Source: DASTCZ01 sp963704455
GTDB lineage: Bacteria; Acidobacteriota; Terriglobia; Acidiferrales; UBA7541
Assembly (NCBI GenBank): GCA_963704455.1
Contig: OY969905.1
Location: forward strand, 1,302,001-1,366,000
Length of the DNA: 64,000 nt
Direction: 5' to 3'
The first letter of the stretch is position 1, and every line of letters starts with the position of its first letter. Both the position numbers and the translations under genes were made by a program. Below the pieces are notes generated by a model. It was not told the DNA's origin and made no database searches. It saw only the letters and a program-made list of their open reading frames with translations. This document shows positions 36,371 to 43,416 of this stretch, one piece after another.

Positions 36371-36799
36371 CTAATTTAGTTCATGTACATTATCACGCCG
36401 CTCCGCGGGGTGCATAACCGCCGGTGAGTTCGCGTACCGCCGCCCTCCGTGGCGGCGTCTTGTGCCAAATCCAAACCTGCCGGCAGGGACGCCGGCGGTA
36501 CAAGACCCCCTCCCCCCTCCCCTTTTTTTCGTAAGTGGTAGGCAACACTGGTAGTTACGGGAAACGATGTCTGTAAGTGGTAGAAAACATTGGGCGTTTT
36601 TTGGAGCATTTTGACGAATTCCCGTAAGTGATAGGCAACACTGATACTTACGCGTGATTAGAGCGCGGCGCGTGGTCGTATGCGCTTCCCGTAACACAGG
36701 CTTCAGCCTGTGAGTTCCATTCTGGGAAACACCACACAGGCTAAAGCCTGTGTTACGGGGGGAGACAATCGGTACAGGAATGTCCAGCGGCGATTCCAT
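36371..36799 (-). CDS. possible leaderless repeat-containing ORF, copy A
   Basis: 142 codons from ATG 36799, which begins six bases after the -10 TAACAT of the copy-A promoter, the same position as the ATG of copy B. The predicted peptide contains three related segments, RKYQCCLSLT, KNAQCFLPLT and RNYQCCLPLT, encoded by the GTAAG hairpin repeats, then a run K-K-R-G-G-G. The frame also crosses a REP-like doublet, so the ORF may be decayed. I include it because promoter, start and repeats agree between two loci; no function is claimed. Confidence 0.2.
   Translation of the reverse strand: MESPLDIPVPIVSPRNTGFSLCGVSQNGTHRLKPVLREAHTTTRRALITRKYQCCLSLTGIRQNAPKNAQCFLPLTDIVSRNYQCCLPLTKKRGGGRGSCTAGVPAGRFGFGTRRRHGGRRYANSPAVMHPAERRDNVHELN
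36438..36487. repeat. short palindromes in the proS upstream region
   Basis: CGCCGCC/GGCGGCG hairpin (36438-36457) and the 12-bp palindrome CCTGCCGGCAGG (36476-36487). REP-like intergenic palindromes of the kind scattered in acidobacterial genomes. No gene is supported between 36344 and 36529 apart from the doubtful ORF. Confidence 0.45.
36530..36652 (-). repeat. GTAAG hairpin repeat array, copy A
   Basis: Three related units of about 30 bases at 36530-36561, 36573-36596 (degenerate) and 36621-36652. In transcribed orientation the pattern is CGTAAGT or CGTAACT, then CAGTGTTGCCTA, then CACTTACG; unit 3 has perfect 7-bp arms. The last unit runs into a purine tract with long G runs (36505-36529 on the minus strand). 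Matched by an inverted array at 41252-41432. Confidence 0.7.
36688..36759. repeat. REP-like inverted doublet
   Basis: Two 25-base arms (36688-36712 and 36735-36759) are reverse complements with one mismatch, and each arm is itself a hairpin, CACAGGCTTCAGCCTGTG or CACAGGCTAAAGCCTGTG. This hairpin-pair layout is that of REP doublets mobilised by RAYT-type transposases. It lies inside the leader of copy A and is missing from copy B, so it looks like a later insertion. Confidence 0.65.
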
Positions 36800-36800
36800 G

Positions 36801-36898
36801 GGGCATGTTACAACAGGGTTAACCTAATGTCAAGAGAATTATGTAGGAATTATGGGAAGGTTTGTTACAAAACCTATTCGAATGAGTGTTCGAATGGG
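36801..36898 (-). repeat. 98-bp inverted module, copy A (LexA-like site and outward promoter)
   Basis: Matches 41121-41218 in inverted orientation with 8 mismatches in 98 bases and no gap. Contents in minus-strand order: palindrome ATTCGAACACTCATTCGAAT (36895-36876), TTTTGTAACAAAC, then -35 TTGACA (36833-36828), 17 bases, -10 TAACAT (36810-36805), and ATG at 36799. The palindrome is close to the Gram-positive LexA box CGAAC-N4-GTTCG. The promoter fires outward, away from the AAA/PIN genes. Confidence 0.85.
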
Positions 36899-37023
36899 AG
36901 ATATATCCAAGACGAATCCTAAAGTCAAATTCGCGACGCTTGGCCAGTGCCAAGGATTGGGGTAACACCGGATCCTCAAGCGCTCGCTTCGACGAAGATC
37001 GGCAAAATCGAAACTCGATTAGT

Positions 37024-37458
37024 TCATCGACCGCAGTGTTTAATTATTAGGTGTACGTGCGCCGCCCTTTTGTAAACGTTTCCACGCGGCTTTGGAAGTA
37101 TCCGCGGGTCACGGAAGTCATCCCCCAAGTCTTCGTCCTCTGAGCAAAGAAGCCGAACGCGCCCTACGAGCGCAACAGCGAGCACGTGGGGATCGTCGGA
37201 TCTTAACAGTCCGCTCTGTTCGAAGGCATGTGTGGCTGCTTCAACGTCGGCATTTGGCAGTTGACGAGCGTGGCCACTTTGGTCAAGAATCCGGAGGAGT
37301 TTCCGAAATTCCGTCATTCGCGAGTACTCAGCTGTCAGATGTCCGCCGTAAGTGATTGTGGCCTTCCCGGACGTTATTCGGTTGTAGATTGGTAGGAAGT
37401 CCAGCTGTGGATTAGGGTAGACCTTGTGAACCACATTTGCATCGATGACAAGGCACAT
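37024..37458 (-). CDS. PIN-like nuclease domain protein
   Basis: 144 residues. The acidic pattern of a PIN ribonuclease is present: Asp6 in LVIDANVVHK, Glu in LTAEYSRMTEFRKLL, Asp pair in LRSDDPHVLAVALVG, and Asp in CSEDEDLGDDF. Start ATG overlaps the TAA of the ATPase gene (TAATG), so the two are translationally coupled. PIN proteins cleave RNA, often as toxins; with an AAA/OLD-like ATPase next to it, an abortive-infection or similar defence unit is plausible. Region is visibly more AT-rich than its neighbours. Exact subfamily not recognised. Confidence 0.75.
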   Translation of the reverse strand: MCLVIDANVVHKVYPNPQLDFLPIYNRITSGKATITYGGHLTAEYSRMTEFRKLLRILDQSGHARQLPNADVEAATHAFEQSGLLRSDDPHVLAVALVGRVRLLCSEDEDLGDDFRDPRILPKPRGNVYKRAAHVHLIIKHCGR

Positions 37459-38741
37459 TACCTCGCAGTTCTCCTCAATAGGCTGATTTCTTCCTCAAGA
37501 AAGAACTTGCGATATGTCGATGGTGCGCCCGAAATGTTTCCCTCCTTATCCACTGAGAGCTCATGAATTGTTGTGTTGACTTGTTTTTTTTCGAAGAACA
37601 AGATGCGGACGTCAGTCGCACTAATTGTTCCGCGGGCAATTTCAGACCTAACTCGATCAATCAAATAATCACTATGGGTTTCGATTACGACCGAGGTACC
37701 TTGTGTAGCCACGAGATGCGAGAAGAACGTCCCTAGGGCGGCCTGCGCTCTTGGGTGAAGATGTATTTCGGGTTCTTGCAACAAAAGTAGTGCCTTTCCG
37801 CCAGCTCTAAGGCTTTGGACAATAAGCGGAAGTGCTTGGCTTACCCCGTATCCGACATCGATTAGGTTTGCGAAATGCCCAGCCGTAGCGACGCGAATTT
37901 GGAAGGGGTCGCTGGGATCTTTGCCCAACAACTTGACATCGACTTTCTTAAATAGCGTGGAGGATTCGCCAAATTTTCTCAATTCTGTAAATATGCGAAC
38001 GCTTTCAGCGCTGTCTCGTTCTTGCCAAAGTCGTGCGAGAAGAACGAAAACATGATTCCCCTCAGGGTCAAAATCACTATTAGTTTCGTCATAGGTACGG
38101 CGGGGCCGCGTTCTCACGGGCGAAAAAGCGAATACCCGCTTGCCAAGGCCTCTCAGCATGTCGACATGGTTGAGTATGGTGCTAAGTTGAAAAGGCCTTT
38201 GCCCCTGCTCTTTCTCAAGCCATTCCAAGACGGATATTCTCACCATCGGTCGAATTGCCAAACTGCCTGGGAGGAATTTCTCCAGATTTAGTTGAATTTG
38301 TCGTCGTTCTGACCCTTTAAGCTGAAACGCGAGCATTGCGGAGTCTGAATCTGCTTCAAACTGGACAGAGATCTCTCCGCTGCCGTCAGAGCCATGCACT
38401 TCTTGAAGTTGTGGTTGACCCTTATGATTAACGTAGGTCGCCAAAAGGTCTCGAGCCTCACCGGAGGGCGACATTTCAGAGAGTCCTATTCCAAAACTGT
38501 CTGCTCTTCCTCCGCGACCCCCTTTGAACGTTGCAATTGCTCCAAACGGCCCGAGATCAAAAGGTGGATTGTTAAAGGAGGGACGGAACGATGGGAACTC
38601 GAATCCGTAAATATGGGCCAGCATGGAAAGGAAGGTAGTCTTACCTGTGCTGTTCTCGCCAACTACCAGAGTAAGTGGTTTGATGGATATCGGTTGCGGG
38701 TTCCAAAAACTTCTAACGTGTTTAAGTAAGATGTTTGTCAT
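37458..38741 (-). CDS. AAA/OLD-like SMC-type ATPase
   Basis: 427 residues from ATG 38741 (frame open to 38816). Walker A GENSTGKTT at residues 28-36, ABC/SMC-like signature region in DVGYGVSQALPLIVQSL, Walker B ALLLLQEPEIHLHP and H-loop IETHSDYLIDRVR; the short post-ATPase tail (VDKEGNISGAPSTYRKFF) resembles the DUF3696 type. Such AAA_21 ATPases are typical sensors in phage-defence systems (compare Septu, PARIS, OLD). Coupled to the PIN gene downstream. No nuclease domain of its own, so the PIN protein is the probable effector. Confidence 0.82.
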   Translation of the reverse strand: MTNILLKHVRSFWNPQPISIKPLTLVVGENSTGKTTFLSMLAHIYGFEFPSFRPSFNNPPFDLGPFGAIATFKGGRGGRADSFGIGLSEMSPSGEARDLLATYVNHKGQPQLQEVHGSDGSGEISVQFEADSDSAMLAFQLKGSERRQIQLNLEKFLPGSLAIRPMVRISVLEWLEKEQGQRPFQLSTILNHVDMLRGLGKRVFAFSPVRTRPRRTYDETNSDFDPEGNHVFVLLARLWQERDSAESVRIFTELRKFGESSTLFKKVDVKLLGKDPSDPFQIRVATAGHFANLIDVGYGVSQALPLIVQSLRAGGKALLLLQEPEIHLHPRAQAALGTFFSHLVATQGTSVVIETHSDYLIDRVRSEIARGTISATDVRILFFEKKQVNTTIHELSVDKEGNISGAPSTYRKFFLEEEISLLRRTAR

Positions 38742-38889
38742 TGGGTTGTCTTGTTCAACGAGCCCAAGAAGGCGAAGTACTTCAAGCGCATGCTCATGTG
38801 CACCCTGCCGGACCAATTTATGGGCGCAGTGTACTTTGGGATCAGTTTTTTATCAACATGGGGGCGCGCGACCCAATTTCAGGCTCAAC

Positions 38890-38950
38890 GGGCGGGTCGC
38901 GCAGCCTTTGACCTGGGTGGCCCTCAGGGCAAAGGCTTCGCCACCCGCCC
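38890..38950. repeat. long REP-like hairpin
   Basis: 21-base arms at 38890-38910 and 38930-38950 pair with two mismatches (GGGCGGGTCGCGCAGCCTTT against AAAGGCTTCGCCACCCGCCC). It begins directly after the stop of the 38952 gene on the minus strand and could end its transcript, although no T run follows. Confidence 0.6.
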
Positions 38951-38951
38951 A

Positions 38952-39440
38952 CTAGAGAGAAGCAGCAATTGCGTCTATTTTTTCCTTCGCTGCTCGCATC
39001 TCGTCTTTCATTCGAAGACCGAGCTGCGCAGCCGCCGGGATTTTCACAAACGTGAGTAGACCGGAGATCGTCGTGATGTCATGGTCGAATACCCATGAAT
39101 AATAATCCAATAGTTGATCCTTGAGAATTCGCCTGGCGCTCACTCGGTCCTGCTGGCATGTGATGCTGTCAAAGAGCTGGAGCGCGCCATTTGCGGCAAA
39201 GAGCCTATCCTCTTCATTTGTCGCCATGTTATCCAAATCATGTAACGTGTCAAAATCTATGCCTCGAACGGGCTCTTGCATTGCTCTAAAGTCTTTGCTG
39301 AAATTTGCGAAACTCTTAATTTGGGCGCTAAGATCATGAGGATTCACCCGCGCCTGTGAGGTCGCCGACTGTGCACTGAGAATATGCGGAACTACTGACG
39401 ACGGAAATGCAATCAGGAAGGCAAGAATGGCTAGTTTCAT
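38952..39440 (-). CDS. secreted hypothetical protein
   Basis: 162 residues with an export signal (MKLAILAFLIAFPSSVVPHILSAQ). The mature part is predicted helical and charged (DLSAQIKSFANFSKDFRAMQ, LQLFDSITCQQDRVSARRIL, LRMKDEMRAAKEKIDAIAASL) with one Cys; no known motif. It is inside the inverted-repeat islet but its codon use looks like that of the host, so it may be a resident gene rather than cargo. Function unknown. Confidence 0.65.
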   Translation of the reverse strand: MKLAILAFLIAFPSSVVPHILSAQSATSQARVNPHDLSAQIKSFANFSKDFRAMQEPVRGIDFDTLHDLDNMATNEEDRLFAANGALQLFDSITCQQDRVSARRILKDQLLDYYSWVFDHDITTISGLLTFVKIPAAAQLGLRMKDEMRAAKEKIDAIAASL

Positions 39441-39669
39441 CGGGCGGGCTCCTCTCCCTTGAACAGAATCCTACGACGGGCGCGTGACACAGCCTTTCCA
39501 CAGATTCTGCTGCTTTCTGCCCGCACGAGAAGATGATACCACCGAGGGTCTTCACCGCGGAGTAATCCGCCACGGCGAGCGGCACGCGGGCTGCGCGCAG
39601 CGGTGCGGATAGGGGTGGGCCTCCACGGGAAATGGTGTGACAGGCGGCCTCGTTGAGAGCCACCCGCGA
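39441..39669. other. intergenic region without visible gene
   Basis: 229 bases between two minus-strand genes. Open frames that cross it are shadows or run out of phase with the neighbours; I see no promoter or RNA signal I would defend. Confidence 0.5.
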
Positions 39670-40389
39670 TTACTGAATCTCGAGAGAATTGGGAAGAGCG
39701 TCTTCGACGCGCTTCCAGGAATCCATGGCGTCGGGCGAACCTGAAACGGCCAGTAGGTAGAGGGCCGGCCATTTGCGGACCAAAATCATCCTGAATTCTA
39801 TTTTTGAGTTGACAAGAAAATTCAACTCTTTGGCCGGCATGCCGTGAATGGTGAGGTCGCGCTGGCTTTCGTACATGAAGCCGTTCGAGCCAGAAAACCG
39901 GGTTACCATTCTCTCCGCGTCTGAGGCGAGCGAGAAGCGCGGATCCGGGAAGAGGGGCCAGAACATTACGGTAAAATCGTAATTTGAAGACAATATACAA
40001 AAGCGGTGCGAGGAATCCGGAGTTTTAATTTCATCGGAGTTTACCTTCCGCCAAGTGCCGGGCAGCCGCAAAGTTACGCCACTTGGTGCATTCCGGTAAG
40101 TCGTCTCGTGTTCCAGTTCGCGCATCTTCTGCAAATTCGGGTCCGGGCTGATAATAGGAAGACCTCTGAATTGCATTTTGTCCGCCGAATGATCCACGTG
40201 GTTGAATTTGCTTGAGTATTCAATCCATTTGTAAATCCCGAACCCGATTGCCACTGCAAGCATTACAACGGAGGCGATAATTATCCGGACGATTTTTTTG
40301 GATCCAGCGTCGGCAGGCGAACCAGAGGAAGTACCTTCCGCGAGGTCTGGAGCGGGATCGGAGGGAGAAAGCGGGCCAAAAATACTCAA
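39670..40389 (-). CDS. membrane-anchored hypothetical protein
   Basis: 239 residues from TTG 40389, with GAGG eight bases upstream. A disordered N-terminus (Pro/Ser/Ala-rich) precedes one transmembrane helix (IVRIIIASVVMLAVAIGFGIYKW, about 33-55). The extracytoplasmic part (SGVTLRLPGTWRKVNSDEIK, CILSSNYDFTVMFWPLFPDP, LTIHGMPAKELNFLVNSKIE, WPALYLLAVSGSPDAMDSW) resembles PsbP/lipoprotein LpqN-like stress domains in which a short peptide family binds the membrane; that similarity is weak. Function unknown. Confidence 0.65.
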   Translation of the reverse strand: MSIFGPLSPSDPAPDLAEGTSSGSPADAGSKKIVRIIIASVVMLAVAIGFGIYKWIEYSSKFNHVDHSADKMQFRGLPIISPDPNLQKMRELEHETTYRNAPSGVTLRLPGTWRKVNSDEIKTPDSSHRFCILSSNYDFTVMFWPLFPDPRFSLASDAERMVTRFSGSNGFMYESQRDLTIHGMPAKELNFLVNSKIEFRMILVRKWPALYLLAVSGSPDAMDSWKRVEDALPNSLEIQ

Positions 40390-40702
40390 GACAATTACCT
40401 CGGCTCCTGCAACTCGTGCTTCGCAAGAAGCGCGCGCGGAGGTGAATTCGGCGGGAGGATATCATGGCATACCAGCGAAGGCCACGGTGGCGGACGAGGC
40501 GGCCTTGTGGCCTGAGCTACATGAGACAACGGATCGAGAAAAGGAAAAGGCAGATCCCTCGTCCGCCACGGCGGACTCGGGATGCCAATGAAAAACGAGG
40601 GGCGCCCGGCAAGTTCTTTGTCGCGACGGCAGCAGAAGTGTACGATGTGCATGCGAGAGACCGAAATCGCAAACTCCGGACGATGGCCCTCGGGAGGGTT
40701 CA
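40390..40702. other. 313-base intergenic region with inverted repeat
   Basis: Lies between divergent genes. It contains a 13-bp perfect inverted repeat, GTGGCGGACGAGG (40487-40499) and CCTCGTCCGCCAC (40557-40569), of the REP-like kind, and the GGGAGGG ribosome-binding site of the 40703 gene. Open frames here are short and mutually overlapping; I support none. Confidence 0.5.
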
Positions 40703-41101
40703 ATGAGCGGTCGCAATAAAGCTGCACGCGTTTTCGTCATCTTGGGTAGCATCCTGCTGTTCGCCAACGCTGCGATTCATATTTTCGCCGGTTACACGCA
40801 GGTTTTCTCTTTGTACGCCGCGTCGAACTTGAGTCCAGGCCTGAAAGAAGGCTTCCGGGTTATTTTTCTTTCGCTTGGGTGGCACTGGGCCGTGACGGCG
40901 GTCGTCGCGCTGCTAGCCGGCGTCACAGACACGAGATTGCGCAAGGTGCTCGTTTTGATTTGCGGCCTGGCCATGCTGATTGAGGCGGGAGTTGGCGCAA
41001 GTATGATGGGATTTTTTATAGGCAACGAATTGATCGGGGCAGCCGCGCTGTTGCTTGTTTGCGGCGGAGCGCTGTTTGACCAGTCAGGAGCCCGAACGTG
41101 A
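40703..41101 (+). CDS. small four-helix membrane protein
   Basis: 132 residues, four predicted membrane helices (FVILGSILLFANAAIHIFAG; LGWHWAVTAVVALLAG; VLVLICGLAMLIEAGVGAS; LIGAAALLLVCGGALF). ATG 40703 has GGGAGGG at 40692-40698. No catalytic motif. The gene reads toward the copy-B inverted repeat, which starts 19 bases after its stop. Similar small membrane proteins are widespread and uncharacterised. Confidence 0.7.
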   Translation: MSGRNKAARVFVILGSILLFANAAIHIFAGYTQVFSLYAASNLSPGLKEGFRVIFLSLGWHWAVTAVVALLAGVTDTRLRKVLVLICGLAMLIEAGVGASMMGFFIGNELIGAAALLLVCGGALFDQSGART

Positions 41102-41120
41102 GCCTCGACGGGTGGGCCGG

Positions 41121-41218
41121 CCCATTCGAACACTCATTCGAATAGGTTTTGTAACAAATCTTCCCATAATTCCTAAATAATTCTCTTGACATTAGATTGC
41201 TCTTGTAGTAACATGCCC
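41121..41218 (+). repeat. 98-bp inverted module, copy B (LexA-like site and outward promoter)
   Basis: Reverse complement of 36801-36898 at 92% identity. Plus-strand order: ATTCGAACACTCATTCGAAT (41124-41143), TTTTGTAACAAA, then TTGACA (41186-41191), 17 bases, TAACAT (41209-41214). The promoter points right, away from the islet, and ATG follows five bases after the -10, as in copy A, so transcripts should be leaderless. Confidence 0.85.
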
Positions 41219-41219
41219 T

Positions 41220-41462
41220 ATGAACTTCTCGTCGCTCTCGCGATCCAAAACCCCTAAGTCTTTTGCTGCACTACTCTTACCGCCGGTGTTGCACAACTTC
41301 AGTGCACCCGCGCCCGCAAATCGTTCAGATAGAACCACTTATCGGCCAAATTCTGAAAATTCCCGTAAGTCCAATGCTGCGTTACTCTTACCGCTCTTCG
41401 TTCCCGTAACTCCTTTGTTGCGTTACTCTTACAAAAAGATGGGGGGGTGGGGGGTACAGTAG
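41220..41462 (+). CDS. possible leaderless repeat-containing ORF, copy B
   Basis: 80 codons from ATG 41220, located where transcription from the copy-B promoter should begin. The peptide is low in acidic residues and has repeat-derived segments (KSFAALLLPP, RKSNAALLLPLF, TPLLRYSYKKMGGWGVQ). The third repeat unit is in a different frame from the second, so either a frameshift has occurred or the repeats matter as nucleic acid rather than protein. I do not recognise it. Confidence 0.25.
   Translation: MNFSSLSRSKTPKSFAALLLPPVLHNFSAPAPANRSDRTTYRPNSENSRKSNAALLLPLFVPVTPLLRYSYKKMGGWGVQ
41252..41432 (+). repeat. GTAAG hairpin repeat array, copy B
   Basis: Units at 41252-41280 (degenerate), 41362-41391 and 41403-41432, with pattern CCCGTAAGT or CCCGTAACT, about 12 bases, then GTTACTCTTAC. 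As at copy A, the last unit is followed by AAAAA and a G-rich tract (GGGGGGG then GGGGGG, 41442-41456). Confidence 0.65.
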
Positions 41463-41537
41463 CGTCGATATCCGGCGCGGCGGATCGGGAATAAGGGGGT
41501 TCCAGTAGCGCGGCCCCAGACCGTAGAATAGGCATCC

Positions 41538-41978
41538 ATGAGCGACTTACGGAAATTAATCGAAGCCATCGAGCGGCGCGATGCGGACCAAGCGAGAGCC
41601 ATGCTGGACGAACAACCCGGACTTGTTCATGAGCGTGACGCGGCGGGCGCGACGGCTCTTCACTATGCGGCGTTTGAGGGGAATCGCGAGGTCGCGGAGC
41701 TGCTGATCGAGCGGGGCGCGGAAATCAACAGCAGAGACGGCAAGTTCAGTGCCACGCCCGCCGGATGGGCAATCGAGTACCTGCGGGAGCGCGGAGGATT
41801 TCTAGGCATCGAGCTGCGCGACTTTGCTTATGCCATCGAGATTGGAGATGCACGGTGGGCGGCGCGATTTCTGGAACGCTTCCCTGCTCTTCGGGAGGGC
41901 AAAGACAAAAACGGGAAACCATTTCGCGAACTGGCGGAAGAATCGGGAAATCGGGAGATTGTCGCGCTCTTTCGATAG
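41538..41978 (+). CDS. ankyrin repeat protein
   Basis: 146 residues with ankyrin units: an initial helix pair (LRKLIEAIERRDADQARAML), one canonical repeat (DAAGATALHYAAFEGNREVAELLIERGAE followed by INSRDG, here in parts), and a weaker C-terminal one (DKNGKPFRELAEESGNREIVALF). No signal peptide. Cytoplasmic protein-binding module; partner unknown. It begins about 75 bases after the G-rich tract of the copy-B array and may be read by the same transcript. Confidence 0.8.
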   Translation: MSDLRKLIEAIERRDADQARAMLDEQPGLVHERDAAGATALHYAAFEGNREVAELLIERGAEINSRDGKFSATPAGWAIEYLRERGGFLGIELRDFAYAIEIGDARWAARFLERFPALREGKDKNGKPFRELAEESGNREIVALFR

Positions 41979-42161
41979 CGCGGCGAGGGGCTGCGACGTG
42001 TTTGATCCGCCGCGTGGCTCAGACTCATCAAGGGAAACTTTCCTTTCTGCGCTTGCGTACATAGGGTGGGTAGTGCGAAGCGAAACACCCCGGCCCCGGT
42101 CTGCGCCGCCGGATATTCCCCATCTACTGAGGGAACAGAAATACGGCAAGGAGAAATTCCA

Positions 42162-42545
42162 ATGAAACGCACCGTTATGCTTACCATCGCGTCTCTGCTC
42201 TCGATCCTCTTCCTGACGCTTCACGTGACGGACGACATCGTTCGCGGGATGGATAAGGCAAGGCCCGCAAACCTAATTGCTTTGCTCGTGCTGGCCTTCT
42301 GGATGTACGGATTGCTGGTGCTCCCTCAACGGCGATGGTGGTACGTCATCACCCTTATCGGAGGGATCTTTGCGGCGGGCATGCCCGCGATCCACTTGAG
42401 GGGGACGGGAATCACGAACATCGCCAAGTCCAGCGGAGGCCACTTCTTCCTTTGGACGCTGTTCGTGCTCGGCGTGCTCGGGGGCTTCTGCATCATCGCT
42501 TCGGTGCGCGGACTGGTGAACCCGGAGTGGGGGCAGTCGAAGTAG
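42162..42545 (+). CDS. small membrane protein
   Basis: 127 residues from ATG 42162 with AAGGAGA upstream; the open frame from 42066 is longer but the Shine-Dalgarno decides the start. Four membrane helices (MLTIASLLSILFLTLHV, LIALLVLAFWMYGLLVL, WYVITLIGGIFAAGMPA, FFLWTLFVLGVLGGFCIIAS). No motif recognised. It lies 14 bases from the convergent hypothetical gene. Confidence 0.75.
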   Translation: MKRTVMLTIASLLSILFLTLHVTDDIVRGMDKARPANLIALLVLAFWMYGLLVLPQRRWWYVITLIGGIFAAGMPAIHLRGTGITNIAKSSGGHFFLWTLFVLGVLGGFCIIASVRGLVNPEWGQSK

Positions 42546-42559
42546 GACGACAACGCGAG

Positions 42560-43282
42560 TCAGTGTTTGCCGACTTGCTGCGGCGTTCCGTCCGACCAGC
42601 GGATCACCGGAATCAAGAACTCGGTGATTGGCTCGGGCGTACCCGGAACTTCGAGTTGTCCGTGCAATACCGGAGAACCGTTGAGGCCGGCGCCCCACGC
42701 GGTGCCTTTGGGAAGGTAGAACATCAGGTGGGACATGTTGTGGCCGTCGTCATCCGTAAGGTACGCGTCTTTCGACATCATGTAGCAGAGCGCACCGGGC
42801 TCCACAGGCGGCAGCTCCTTCCTTTCGGCCAGAGCCTTGACCCGCGCGAGCATTTGATCTTTGGATAGCCCGGCTAATGCCCACTCGGCCCGCTTCGTAA
42901 TGAGCGGCAGAATGCTTCGCACCGCGGGCGGATTGTAGCAGTCGGCCCCACGCAGCCTAGGATTCCAGAAATCCGGGGAATCGAAGCGGGAATTCCAGCC
43001 GCGCTCCACAACGCAGACAAAACCATTCGTGCCGGTGACCGCGGTTTCGTAGCCGCGCTTTCCGAGGACGCGGACTTCGGCGTCGCGTGAGATGGATTCC
43101 GGGGCCGCGCTCCGCGCGAGAGCGATTTCGGCGTTTCGGTCCGCAATCAAGTATTGCTCCACGGGGACCATGTTCGGATACGGCGCCTTGGCGTCCTGTG
43201 CTTGCTTAGCCCACGCGGCACCCAATACGACGGCCAGCACGAAGGCTGGTAATACGATTGTTCTGACGATTCCTCGCTTCAT
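42560..43282 (-). CDS. secreted hypothetical protein
   Basis: 240 residues with a clear signal peptide (TIVLPAFVLAVVLGAAWA). The mature part has several conserved-looking features: SAAPESISRDAEVRVLG, GTNGFVCVVERGW, CYNPPAVRSILPLITKR, and CYMMSKDAYLTDDDGHNMSH, LMFYLP. Similar proteins occur as uncharacterised periplasmic proteins in acidobacteria. ATG is preceded by GGAGGC. Three Cys could form a disulfide. No function assigned. Confidence 0.75.
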   Translation of the reverse strand: MKRGIVRTIVLPAFVLAVVLGAAWAKQAQDAKAPYPNMVPVEQYLIADRNAEIALARSAAPESISRDAEVRVLGKRGYETAVTGTNGFVCVVERGWNSRFDSPDFWNPRLRGADCYNPPAVRSILPLITKRAEWALAGLSKDQMLARVKALAERKELPPVEPGALCYMMSKDAYLTDDDGHNMSHLMFYLPKGTAWGAGLNGSPVLHGQLEVPGTPEPITEFLIPVIRWSDGTPQQVGKH

Positions 43283-43416
43283 TGCTGCCTCCTAGGACTT
43301 ATTTGTCCCCTTGTGATGCGGAGCGAGCCGGGCGGGTGGCTTTGCCTGCCGCGTGCTGAGCAAGATTTGAGGACCCGGTGCATAAGTGGAATGTCACGGC
43401 GCGAGGGATGTGCGGA

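Noticed and set aside
36530..36652. CRISPR array
   Set aside because: Only three diverged units with irregular spacing, no unique spacers of equal size and no cas genes in the window.
39437..40000. 187-codon minus-strand frame
   Set aside because: Overlaps the 39670 gene in another frame and has no start signal or coding character.
36505..41456. Diversity-generating retroelement
   Set aside because: Repeats are reminiscent of template/variable pairs only superficially; no reverse transcriptase and no adenine-specific differences.
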